Below, piece by piece: positions 16,654-24,602 of a stretch of 64,000 bases of DNA. The notes beneath the pieces were generated by a model. It was not told the origin of the DNA. It saw nothing but the letters and a program-made list of their open reading frames with translations, and ran no database searches. The DNA lies in assembly GCA_020849615.1 (NCBI GenBank), contig JADLFW010000006.1:1-64000 (forward strand). The letters are read 5' to 3'. The DNA comes from Phycisphaerales bacterium (lineage in GTDB: Bacteria > Planctomycetota > Phycisphaerae > Phycisphaerales > UBA1924). Position 1 is the first letter of the stretch; every line of letters starts with the position of its first letter. The position numbers and the translations under genes are program-made.

Positions 16654-17400
16654 TTACTGGTCAATCCCCCACAGCACACCCTTCGCCCGCCGCTCACCCC
16701 ACAGCAGCGCATCCTCATCCTTGAACGTCAGCGCATGGTGGTGCGTGTGGTCCATCTCGCCACCGCCGCACTCGGGGTGGAAGTGCCGCAGCTTCGCCCG
16801 CGGCTCGAAGACCCAGTTGCCCATCGCCTGGATCGTCAACCCGATCTCGGCATCGTTGAAGCAGTGGAAGTAGCCGGGCCAGAAGAGATCGCCCTCGCGG
16901 CCCAGCCCCAGCCCCGCCGTGAACGCGGCGGGCAGATTGCGGAAGCGGTCGAGGAACTGTTTCCCGAAGAGCGGGAAGGCGAGCGGGTAGCCATCGGGGA
17001 TGTTCTCCTGGGCCAGGCCCACGACGCCATCGCCATCGGGGAACTTCTCGTACAGCGTCGTCATCGCGACCTCGAGGCTGTCGGGCGCGAAGATGCAGTC
17101 ATCCGTGCAGAAGAGGGCATCGTTCCGCACGAGCGAGCGGAGCAGAAAGTTCAGGGGCGCGGTGCAGCCGATCCGCTGGTTGACCTCGGTGTTATAGACG
17201 CACTCGACGAGGCCCGGGTAGCGCTCGCAGGTGCGCACGGTGTCCAGGTCGCCCGCGGCGACCAGCACACGCGCGGGGTAGCCGGTGTCGCGCACCGACT
17301 CGATCATGGCCGTCAGCTTCTCGGCCCGGCGGATCGAGCCCAGGAAGAGGTCGACGGGCCGGCGGGAGTCGGGCTCTGTGGTTGGGTTCATGCGGTCCAT
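16654..17400 (-). CDS. GT-A-like glycosyltransferase
   Basis: A 248-aa protein with a GT-A-like layout: 'VDLFLGSIRRAEKLTAMIESV' (first strand/helix), 'ARVLVAAGD', then 'RNDALFCTDDCIFAPDSLE' near residue 94 in the place of the DxD metal motif. A C-terminal acceptor-side segment includes 'FWPGYFHCFNDAEIGLTIQAMG'. It lacks membrane segments. I place it near glycosyltransferase family 2 on these features, without a firm subfamily. It follows the GT2 gene at 17440 on the same strand with a 39-nt gap, so it is probably the last gene of that minus-strand unit. The start is uncertain: ATG 17400 or 17391, neither with a strong Shine-Dalgarno. Confidence 0.68.
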   Translation of the reverse strand: MDRMNPTTEPDSRRPVDLFLGSIRRAEKLTAMIESVRDTGYPARVLVAAGDLDTVRTCERYPGLVECVYNTEVNQRIGCTAPLNFLLRSLVRNDALFCTDDCIFAPDSLEVAMTTLYEKFPDGDGVVGLAQENIPDGYPLAFPLFGKQFLDRFRNLPAAFTAGLGLGREGDLFWPGYFHCFNDAEIGLTIQAMGNWVFEPRAKLRHFHPECGGGEMDHTHHHALTFKDEDALLWGERRAKGVLWGIDQ

Positions 17401-17439
17401 CGTCTCGGTGTTTTGGTGCGTCTGTGGTGATTGCGTTGC

Positions 17440-18909
17440 TCATGCCGCCCGGCGGGAGGCCCGCACATCCGCGGGCCAGTGGTTGATGAGCCGGGCCAGG
17501 TAGTCCTCCGCGCTATGGCGGTAGTGGTCGGCCCAGCGGACGAGGTCGAGCCCGCGCGGGAGGCGCTGGAGGTACGCCTCATCGCTCAGCACGGAGAGGA
17601 GGTACAGCGGCTCGGGGTCGTAGGGCTGGTCGCGGTTGATGAAGGTGATCGGGGCCTGGCCCGCGCGGGCCCGGGCGGTGTCGGCGTTGAGGCCATCATC
17701 GCGGACGGTGATGGGCAGGCCGCGTCGGGCCATCTCGCGGGCGAGGCGCTGGCCGTTGCGGCCGAAGCCCAGGATGATGAGGTCGCGGGAGGCGCCGCAG
17801 CGGTTGAGCAGGGCGCCGGAGAAGTCCTGCATCGAGGCCAGCTCGCGGGCGGCGGCCCGGCGAGCATCGGCTTCGAAGCCGGGCCCGGCCCAGCCTTCGG
17901 CGGTGCATCGTCGCCACCAGGCGGCGAGGGCGGCGGCGTAGCGGGGGATTTCGCGCGGCATGTCGGCGGCGTCGAGGCGGTCGACGAACTGGAAATCGCG
18001 GATGGCCTGGGCGGCGAGGTTGGGCGAGATCGGCAGCGTGGAGCGGATGGAGGCGAAGATCTCGGCGGCGAGGGCCCCGGAGGGCGAGGGATCATCCAGC
18101 AGCGTGAGGTGCGCGAAGCGCAGGGCGTGCTGGTGCATCAGGCCCGTCTCGCGCGCGGGAGTGAGGTCGATGCGGTCGCCCCAGCCCGCGGCGCGGGCCT
18201 GGCTGAATATCCGTCGGATGACGCCGGCATCATCGTGGAAGCGGCGGATGATGTCGGGGGAGGCGCGGTTGACCGAGCGGAGGCGGTAGGTGCAGACGAT
18301 GCGGTCGGTGGTAGCCCATTCGACGCCGCGGATGGCGAGGCGCGCGAAGAGATCGAAGTCCTCGTAGAAGCGGAGTGCGGGGTCGAAGCGCAGCCCGCCG
18401 AGCGTGTCGCGGTGGAGGAGCTGGGCGTGGATGGCGAAGTACTCGCGGTTGAGGAGGGCTTCGAGGTTGAGCGTGGGGACCTTGGCGGCGGATTCGGCCC
18501 AGGCGAGGGGGTGGCCCGCCTCATTGGTGTAATCCCAGGAGCCCAGGGCGGCGCGGTGGGGGGTGGAACGGGCGAGGGTCAGGAGCGTTTCGTAGGCGCC
18601 TGGGTAGAGGGTGTCATCGGGGTCGAGGAAGGCAAGGTATTCGCCGCGGGCGAGGTCGAGCCCGGCGTTGCGGGCCGCGCCGGGCCCGGCGTTGCGCTGG
18701 GAGATCAGCCGGATGCGGGGTTCGCGCCGGGCCGCGGCCTCGACGAGCCGGGCGCAGCCGTCGGTCGAGCCATCATCGATGATGATGGCTTCCCAGTTGG
18801 TCAGGGTCTGGCGGAGCAGCGAGTTGATCGTCGCGGCGACCGTGGCCCGGGCGTTGTACATCGGGATGATGATGCTGACGGTGGGCGTGGGTGCGGTGTG
18901 AGGGGTCAC
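17440..18909 (-). CDS. GT2 glycosyltransferase with C-terminal Rossmann-like domain
   Basis: A 489-aa protein starting at a GTG that overlaps the upstream gene's stop as GTGA, with GGAGG 4 nt before it. The GT2 domain has 'VSIIIPMYNARATVAATINSLL', 'EAIIIDDGSTDG', 'GPGAARNAGLDLARGEYLAFLDPDDTL' and 'FYEDFDLFARL' (the ED motif before the acceptor site). A C-terminal unit of about 120 residues starts with 'DLIILGFGRNGQRLAREM' and includes 'DDGLNADTA' and 'YLQRLPRGLDLVRW'. It is clearly related to the tail of the next upstream protein. Donor and acceptor are unknown. Confidence 0.83.
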   Translation of the reverse strand: MTPHTAPTPTVSIIIPMYNARATVAATINSLLRQTLTNWEAIIIDDGSTDGCARLVEAAARREPRIRLISQRNAGPGAARNAGLDLARGEYLAFLDPDDTLYPGAYETLLTLARSTPHRAALGSWDYTNEAGHPLAWAESAAKVPTLNLEALLNREYFAIHAQLLHRDTLGGLRFDPALRFYEDFDLFARLAIRGVEWATTDRIVCTYRLRSVNRASPDIIRRFHDDAGVIRRIFSQARAAGWGDRIDLTPARETGLMHQHALRFAHLTLLDDPSPSGALAAEIFASIRSTLPISPNLAAQAIRDFQFVDRLDAADMPREIPRYAAALAAWWRRCTAEGWAGPGFEADARRAAARELASMQDFSGALLNRCGASRDLIILGFGRNGQRLAREMARRGLPITVRDDGLNADTARARAGQAPITFINRDQPYDPEPLYLLSVLSDEAYLQRLPRGLDLVRWADHYRHSAEDYLARLINHWPADVRASRRAA

Positions 18910-20231
18910 GCGGCCTCCGCGCGGGCTAGGGTGCGGCGCTGGCTGGCGAATGCGCCGCGGGAGGGCGCGGGGGGGATCCACGGGCCATCGGTCGTGCTGC
19001 GACCGCGGATGGCTTCGCGCCATTCGCGGTCGAGGAGCGCGGGCATGTCGCGCCAGCGGGAGATGCGCAGGCCGCCCGGCAGCCGGGCCAGGTACGCATC
19101 ATCGTTCAGGATGGTCATCAGGTAGCTCGCGCGGGGGTCGTACGGGGAGGTGGCGGGGAGCAGAGTCACCGGGATGCGGTCCTGCGCGCTCCAAGCGGGC
19201 GGGGCGGTGAGGCCATCATCGCGGCCGATGACCGGCAGCCCCAGCTGGTGCAGCCGGGCCGCGATGCGGCGGGCGTTGCGGCCCAGGCCCAGCAGGATGA
19301 TGGGAGCGCCGGGCTGGCAGGATTCCAGCAGCTGCTCGGCGATGAAGTCGGCATGCTCAGGGGAGGTGAAGTCGCAGGCGGCGGGCAGAAGGTGCCTTGG
19401 CGCCGGGCCGCGGAATCCATGGCGCTGCCACCAGCGGGGGTAGGTCGAGCCGAAGGCCACGAGGGAAGCGAGTTGACGCGGGTTCTTTGCAGCGCGGTCG
19501 AAGGCGGCGAGGAGGAGGTAGGCCCGGTAGAGGTCCTCACGGATGGGAGAAGGGACATCCGGGCGGCGGTCGGCGACGGCGTCGAAGAGCCGGAGGTGGG
19601 TCCAGATCTCGTGGAGCGCGGCCCGGTCATCGGCGAGGGGCGCGAGGGCGCGGGTGGCGATGCGTCCAAAGACGCGGCGCCAGCGGAGGCCATCGACGGC
19701 GAGCTGGAGGAAGAGATCGATGTCGGCAGCGCTTTCAAGGTCTTCGCGGAAGCGGTGCTCGTTGAGCAGATCGCGGCGGAGGATCTGGGCCGGCGGGATC
19801 AGCGGGCTGGCGCGGAGCAGGTCGGCCAGGCCGATCTCCTCTCCCGTGCCCGCGAGCGGGTCGGCGGGCAGTTCGCCGATCGGCGCGGTGAAGCGGTACT
19901 CGCCGAAAGCGGCCCCCTGCGGAGACCGTTCAGCGGCGTGCACCAGCAGCGACAGGCCCTCGGGCGTCAGGCGATCGCGCGGCTCCATGAACACGATGAA
20001 CCGGCCGCGGGCCATGGGCAGCGCCGAGTTCCACGCCGACGCCGGGCCTGGACGGTCGGAAATCAGCAGGTGAATCCGGGGGTCGGCGAGACGGGCCACG
20101 GGCCGCAGGTCGGTCTCGGGCGGGGCCACGACCATCAGTTCCCAGTCTTCGAGCGACTGAGCCTGCACGGATGCGATGGCATCGAGGGCGGCGGGAGCGA
20201 GCGGCAGGATGAGGCTGACGAGTGGACGCAC
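18906..20231 (-). CDS. GT2 glycosyltransferase with C-terminal Rossmann-like domain
   Basis: A 441-aa protein starting at GTG (GGAG 8 nt upstream). The GT2 domain is degenerate: it opens with 'LVSLILPLAPAALDAIASVQAQSLEDWELMVV', and 'GRFIVFMEPRDRLTPEG' replaces the usual DxD strand, so the metal site is EPRD rather than DxDD. That may mean altered or lost catalysis. The C-terminal domain has 'PIILLGLGRNARRIAARL', 'GRDDGLTAPP' and 'YLARLPGGLRISRW', homologous to the tail of the downstream GT2. The stop overlaps the next GTG, so the pair is co-translated. The 179 nt between it and the DUF2339 gene hold an imperfect hairpin near 20312-20335 and no gene. Confidence 0.78.
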   Translation of the reverse strand: MRPLVSLILPLAPAALDAIASVQAQSLEDWELMVVAPPETDLRPVARLADPRIHLLISDRPGPASAWNSALPMARGRFIVFMEPRDRLTPEGLSLLVHAAERSPQGAAFGEYRFTAPIGELPADPLAGTGEEIGLADLLRASPLIPPAQILRRDLLNEHRFREDLESAADIDLFLQLAVDGLRWRRVFGRIATRALAPLADDRAALHEIWTHLRLFDAVADRRPDVPSPIREDLYRAYLLLAAFDRAAKNPRQLASLVAFGSTYPRWWQRHGFRGPAPRHLLPAACDFTSPEHADFIAEQLLESCQPGAPIILLGLGRNARRIAARLHQLGLPVIGRDDGLTAPPAWSAQDRIPVTLLPATSPYDPRASYLMTILNDDAYLARLPGGLRISRWRDMPALLDREWREAIRGRSTTDGPWIPPAPSRGAFASQRRTLARAEAA

Positions 20232-20410
20232 AGAATTCGCTCCGCGAAATCACCTGAACAAGGGGGGTCTACGGCACGAACCCGAGACTCCATGTGAAGG
20301 CGCGAATCGCAAGGTCCTTTGCGGGGGCGCAAGGACACCGGGGCCAAGGGTTATCGGCATCGCGGAGGGGGGGCCTTTGGCGGGGATTGGAGGTTCGGAT
20401 GGTCTGCGAT

Positions 20411-22807
20411 TCAGGTCGAACGCAGCCTCTCGCGTCCCGTCAGTCTTGCGTAGACGACGCCGACGCCCAGCATCAGCAGGCCCAGGCCCAGCACGCTGAT
20501 GACGCGCCAGCCGAGGGAGACCTGCGCGGTGTCCATGAAGAGGGCCTTGGCGGTGGCCAGGCCCAGCAGGGCCAGGCCCGCCTGGCGGGGGAGTTTGCCG
20601 AGGGTGTGGCGCGGGGTGTGGGGCTCGGCCCGGCCGGTGATGGCGGGAAGGAAGCCGACGATGAGAAGGGCGATGGAGAAGAGGCCCCACCAGATGGAGA
20701 CGGCGGCGAGCTGCGAGGTGCGGTCGGTGAAGAGCAGCCCGGCGATGCGAGCGGCTTCGAAGCTGGTGGCGGCGAAGAGGAGGATGGCGCCCAGGCCCAG
20801 CGCGCAGCCGCGGAGGGCGGCCCGGCGGTCGGCGGCGTCGGGGACAGCGGAGTCGGGGTCATCCGCGCGGGCCGGCATGATCGCCCACGCGGCCCACGCG
20901 AGTTCGACCGCGAGGAGGATGGCGATGATGAGGCCGCGGTGCAGGCCCGGCGGGTCGTTGAAGTCCGACCATCCTCGGGCGATGAACGCGAGGGACCACG
21001 GGATGATCGCCACGAGCGCGGGCCCGGCCGCGATCGGGGTGAGGTGCAGCCTGCTTGCGAGCCGGGCCTGGCCGGTTGAGCGCAGCAACGAGTTCATGGG
21101 GATGAGGACAGCGGCGATCGCCATCCAGGCGATGGTGATCGCGGATGGCGAAGCCTGGGAGTGGATGAACGAGCAGGACAGCAGGGTGACGGCGATGCCG
21201 GCGAGGAGGGCCGCGGGGATCCGGAAGCGCAGCGCAGGGATGGTGGGGCGTCGGGATGGCGCATCGTCGGGCGAGGGGCTGTCGATCGCCGCGAAGATGG
21301 CAGCGCTGAGCCACGCGGCCGCGGCGATCATCATGAGAAGCATCCAGCGTGACAGGACCAGGCCGTGGAAGGCATCGGTGGCGCCGGAGGTCATGCCGCC
21401 GAACTGGCTGTCGTAGACCAGCAGCCGGGCCGTTGCGATGGTGAGCAGCAGGGCGCCGTAGAACCGCAGCGGGCGGGCATCGAGCCATCGCCCCGCCAGC
21501 ACCCCGGCGACACCCATCCCGAGCCATGCGACGACCTCGAGCCAGCCGGAGAGGGCCAGGGCGGTGGCGGCGATGACCAGTCCGCCCGCCTGGGCGCACA
21601 GCCCGGCCCCGAGGCGTTCGGTCCCGTTGGCGGGCGCATCGCGCAGGACGCGGAGATTGCCGGCGAGGATGAGCGAGATCATCGCGGTGACGACCGAGGC
21701 GGCGGCGGGCGGGAGCCAGTCGGGGACCTGGCCCCAGGCCCGGGCGTGCAGGACGCCGAGGGCCACGGTCCACGTCGTGGTCATGAAGCTGGTGATGATG
21801 GGCGACCAGTCGCGCCACTCCTCGGGGATCCCGTCAAACCGCGGGAGCTCGCGCGGGCGGGAGGAGGACCACCAGAGTTCGGCGTGCAGCGCGAGCCACG
21901 TGAAGGCGAGGAAGGCGATCGCGAGGTAGGGGTATTGAGCGCCGTCCGCGAGGGTCCAGCCCGCGCCGAACACCAGCGTGGCGAAGCAGACCAGCCAGCG
22001 GACGAAACGGAACGATCCGCCCAGCCGGGCCGAGAGGGCGAGCCCGATCATCAGCAGCATGGCCCAGTAGGGCGGGAGGATGTACGAGCGGCCCGAGTCG
22101 TGGAGGAGCAGCGGGGTGAGATAGCCGCCGATGAGGGAGACGAGGGCGACCGCGACGAGCCGGGCCCGGACGGCGAAGATGATCCCCAGCGCTGCGCACG
22201 CGGAGAGCAGGATGAATGCGGGGGTGGTGCTGAACAGGTCGTAGCGTTCGTAGGCGGAGAAGGTTGAGACGTACATCGTGCCGATGCCGGCGCTGCTGAG
22301 GCCGACGGCGGCCCAGGCGTTGATGCGCTTGCGGATGACCTCGGCGCCGGCGAGCAGGGCTGCGCCGAAGGCGGCGCCGCCCGCGCACTTGAGCCAGTCG
22401 GGGAGGATGCGGAACCAGCCCTGCTGGACGGCATACTGGTAGAAGAAGGCGACACCGATGATGACGACCAGGCCGCCGAGGATGGCGTACCAGCGTCCGC
22501 CGATGATGCGCTCGAGGCCCGGCGTTTCTTCATCGCGTTCCGCGCCCGGGAGGCGACGGCGGGGGGCTGGGGGCGCGACCGCGGTGGTGAGGGCTGCGTC
22601 GAGCGGGCCCGGCTGATCGGGCATGGCTTCTGCGCTGAGAAGCGCCTCGGGGTGGAATTCAGGAGCCGGCGCGGCGACCGGCGCGGGCGGCTCGATCGGA
22701 GCCGGGCCCGTCTCGGAGTGTGCCAGCCCGGCGCGGGCTTCGAGGCGGTCGAGCCGAACTTCGATGCGGTGCAGGCGGATGAGGATGGTGTTGTTGATGC
22801 TGGTCAT
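20411..22807 (-). CDS. DUF2339 multi-pass membrane protein
   Basis: A 798-aa protein of the DUF2339 family. A short coiled N-terminus ('LHRIEVRLDRLEARAG') and a Pro/Ala-rich linker are followed by the family block 'GGRWYAILGGLVVIIGVAFFYQYAVQQGW' near residue 100. About twenty hydrophobic helices then run to the C-terminus. The function of the family is not established; proposals concern the cell envelope. A GGAGG Shine-Dalgarno precedes the ATG, and a near-consensus sigma-70 promoter with an operator-like palindrome lies 55-85 nt upstream. The GT2 genes downstream on the same strand may be read from this promoter, since no terminator is obvious between them. Confidence 0.85.
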   Translation of the reverse strand: MTSINNTILIRLHRIEVRLDRLEARAGLAHSETGPAPIEPPAPVAAPAPEFHPEALLSAEAMPDQPGPLDAALTTAVAPPAPRRRLPGAERDEETPGLERIIGGRWYAILGGLVVIIGVAFFYQYAVQQGWFRILPDWLKCAGGAAFGAALLAGAEVIRKRINAWAAVGLSSAGIGTMYVSTFSAYERYDLFSTTPAFILLSACAALGIIFAVRARLVAVALVSLIGGYLTPLLLHDSGRSYILPPYWAMLLMIGLALSARLGGSFRFVRWLVCFATLVFGAGWTLADGAQYPYLAIAFLAFTWLALHAELWWSSSRPRELPRFDGIPEEWRDWSPIITSFMTTTWTVALGVLHARAWGQVPDWLPPAAASVVTAMISLILAGNLRVLRDAPANGTERLGAGLCAQAGGLVIAATALALSGWLEVVAWLGMGVAGVLAGRWLDARPLRFYGALLLTIATARLLVYDSQFGGMTSGATDAFHGLVLSRWMLLMMIAAAAWLSAAIFAAIDSPSPDDAPSRRPTIPALRFRIPAALLAGIAVTLLSCSFIHSQASPSAITIAWMAIAAVLIPMNSLLRSTGQARLASRLHLTPIAAGPALVAIIPWSLAFIARGWSDFNDPPGLHRGLIIAILLAVELAWAAWAIMPARADDPDSAVPDAADRRAALRGCALGLGAILLFAATSFEAARIAGLLFTDRTSQLAAVSIWWGLFSIALLIVGFLPAITGRAEPHTPRHTLGKLPRQAGLALLGLATAKALFMDTAQVSLGWRVISVLGLGLLMLGVGVVYARLTGRERLRST

Positions 22808-22860
22808 GGCGATCCTCCAGCTGGTTCCTTCCGAGTCTCCCGCCGACCCCAGTCTGATGC

Positions 22861-22889
22861 AGATTAGTAAATACTTACTAACTTGTCAA
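22861..22889 (-). promoter_or_regulatory. sigma-70 promoter with palindromic operator in the spacer
   Basis: Read on the minus strand: -35 TTGACA (22884-22889), a 17-nt spacer, and -10 TAATCT (22861-22866), about 55 nt upstream of the DUF2339 gene. The palindrome TTAGTAA-GTAT-TTACTAA (22864-22881) fills most of the spacer and enters the -10. This is the classic placement for a repressor site. The regulator is unknown. Confidence 0.75.
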
Positions 22890-23054
22890 TGGAGTTGTGC
22901 TCCTTTGGTCTACGGAGAAGGCGGAGGCGTCGTCCTGCCAATCTGCCGGCAGTGGTACATACTGTAAGCTGTTTAGTTCAAGATGTTTACGTTATTTTTG
23001 GTATCCGATAAGGCGTCTTATTGCCATTCATCCGCAAAAATAGGAATATCACCC
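22890..23054. other. AT-rich intergenic stretch without a gene
   Basis: This divergent region between the DUF2339 gene and the methionine operon is much richer in A+T than its surroundings, especially 22965-23050. It contains a small inverted repeat ATAAG-gcgt-CTTAT at 23008-23021. No convincing open reading frame was seen. Confidence 0.6.
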
Positions 23055-23082
23055 TTGACGAGCCGATGAGTCTCGCTATCTT
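23055..23082 (+). promoter_or_regulatory. sigma-70-like promoter of the methionine/threonine operon
   Basis: A -35 TTGACG (23055-23060), a 16-nt spacer and a -10 TATCTT (23077-23082) on the plus strand. A start near 23090 would give an unusually long leader of about 270 nt before the first gene at 23360. Confidence 0.6.
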
Positions 23083-23098
23083 TTCAGGACCTGAGGTT

Positions 23099-23204
23099 CG
23101 GCGCGCTTGAGCGCCGGGCCCGGCTGCACTGGAGTGCCTTGTGAGCATCACCCGCCGAAAACGAACTGCACGAATGCCTATGGCCATGCGTGCCCCGGCG
23201 GGTG
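23099..23204 (+). promoter_or_regulatory. candidate structured RNA leader
   Basis: The leader holds several stable helices in series. The first is CGGCGC/GCGCCG (23099-23116). The second is a short GCAC-TGGA-GTGC hairpin near 23125-23136. The third is a perfect 9-bp stem CACCCGCCG (23149-23157)/CGGCGGGTG (23196-23204), which encloses a nested helix GCACG (23168-23172)/CGTGC (23189-23193) with further ATG/CAT pairing. A purine-rich internal loop (aaaacgaact) separates the last two helices. It does not match the SAM-I, SAM-II or SAH riboswitch consensus as I know them. A ligand-sensing or attenuation role is inferred from position alone. Confidence 0.4.
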
Positions 23205-23359
23205 TCCCCGACGTTCTCTGAACGCCGGCCCCCGACCGGGGAACAAGCCGCCATCGACCGATCCGCACTCCTGAATCCCGCTCGAATCCTGCCGGAATGT
23301 GGCCCGCGTTGATCGCCTGAACGCTGGTCGGCTTCCGAAGACCTCACCGGAGCTTTGCC

Positions 23360-24571
23360 ATGAGCAGCCCGCACGGAATCGCCACGCGCGCCCTGCACGC
23401 CGGACTCTCACCCGACCCGACGACCGGCGCGATCCTGACGCCGATCTTCCAATCGACGACGTACGTGCAGGAAGGGGTGGGCATCCACAAGGGGCACACC
23501 TACTCGCGGGCCTCGAACCCGACCGTGAGCGCCCTGGAGGCGAACCTGGGCGGGCTGGAGGATGCCCCACCTGCGGTGTGCTTTGCGACCGGGCTGGCGG
23601 CGATCCACGCCCTGGTCATCACGTTGCTGAAGGCCGGCGACCATGTGGTCTGCTCGGATGTTGTGTACGGGGGGACGCACCGGCTGCTGCGGCAGGTGCT
23701 GGCGCCCTTCGGAGTGCAGTCGAGCTTCGTCGACACCGCCGATGCAGCCGCGGTGGCCCGGGCCATCACGCCGGCGACGAAGCTGGTTTTCATTGAGACA
23801 CCCGCCAACCCGACGCTGAAGCTGACGGATGTGGCGGCGATCGCCGGGGTTGCGAAGGGCGCGGGTGTCCCGCTGGCGGTGGACAACACGTTCCTGACGC
23901 CCGTCGGGCTGCGGCCGCTGGACCTGGGTGCGGACATCTCCGTCTACTCCACGACCAAGTACATCGAGGGCCACAACGCCACCGTCGGGGGCTCGCTGGT
24001 GACGCGGGATGAGCGGCTGCTCGAGCGGCTGCGGTTCATCCGCAAGAGCGTGGGGTCGATCCAGGCGCCGTTCGATGCGTGGCTGACCCTCAAAGGCGTC
24101 AAAACGCTGCCCCTGCGGCTGCGGCAGCATTCGGAGAACGCGCAGCGCGTGGCGGAGTGGCTGGAGCGCAGGCCCGGCGTCACGCGGGTGCTGTACCCGG
24201 GGCTGGAGAGCTTCCCGCAGCGGGAGCTGGCGAAGAAGCAGCACGGGGTGCACGCGGGGATCCTGGCCTTCGAGGTTACGGGGGGCGTCGAGGCCGGGCG
24301 GAGGCTGATGGAGGCGGTCGAGCTGTGCTCCCTGGCGGAGAACCTGGGCGCAGCCGAGACCCTGATCACCCATCCGGCGACCATGACGCACAGCGACATC
24401 CCGCGCGAGGAACGCGAGGCGGCGGGGATCAGCGACGGGCTGGTGCGGCTGTCGGTCGGCCTTGAGGACCCCAAGGACATCATCGCGGATCTGGAGCGGG
24501 CGCTGGCGATCGCGACGGCGGGTGGGCGCGAGAGCACGCCGCGGCGTGAAGCGGTCATCGCGGGGCGCTGA
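23360..24571 (+). CDS. cystathionine gamma-synthase-like PLP enzyme
   Basis: A 403-aa Cys/Met-metabolism PLP enzyme. Motifs: 'GAILTPIFQSTTYVQE' near residue 23, 'YSRASNPT' near 48, 'FATGLAAIHAL' near 75, 'FIETPANPTL' near 144, and the Schiff-base Lys K200 in 'VYSTTKYIEGHN'. The family includes cystathionine gamma-synthase, cystathionine gamma- and beta-lyases and O-acylhomoserine sulfhydrylase. The clean gene order favours a gamma-synthase (MetB) using an activated homoserine. GGAGC precedes the ATG. It is the first gene of a four-gene operon that also supplies homoserine. No homoserine acyltransferase is visible in the window. Confidence 0.85.
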   Translation: MSSPHGIATRALHAGLSPDPTTGAILTPIFQSTTYVQEGVGIHKGHTYSRASNPTVSALEANLGGLEDAPPAVCFATGLAAIHALVITLLKAGDHVVCSDVVYGGTHRLLRQVLAPFGVQSSFVDTADAAAVARAITPATKLVFIETPANPTLKLTDVAAIAGVAKGAGVPLAVDNTFLTPVGLRPLDLGADISVYSTTKYIEGHNATVGGSLVTRDERLLERLRFIRKSVGSIQAPFDAWLTLKGVKTLPLRLRQHSENAQRVAEWLERRPGVTRVLYPGLESFPQRELAKKQHGVHAGILAFEVTGGVEAGRRLMEAVELCSLAENLGAAETLITHPATMTHSDIPREEREAAGISDGLVRLSVGLEDPKDIIADLERALAIATAGGRESTPRREAVIAGR

Positions 24572-24602
24572 AGTTCAACACGAATCCAACGGAGCGTGAT
24601 CC

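Noticed and set aside
23055..23090. Hammerhead ribozyme-like CGATGAG near the methionine promoter
   Set aside because: The conserved CUGAUGA core and the matching GAAA segment are absent; the sequence is better explained as promoter spacer.
23085..23359. Known SAM-I, SAM-II or SAH riboswitch
   Set aside because: None of the invariant core sequences I know for these classes is present, so only an unspecified structured leader is claimed.
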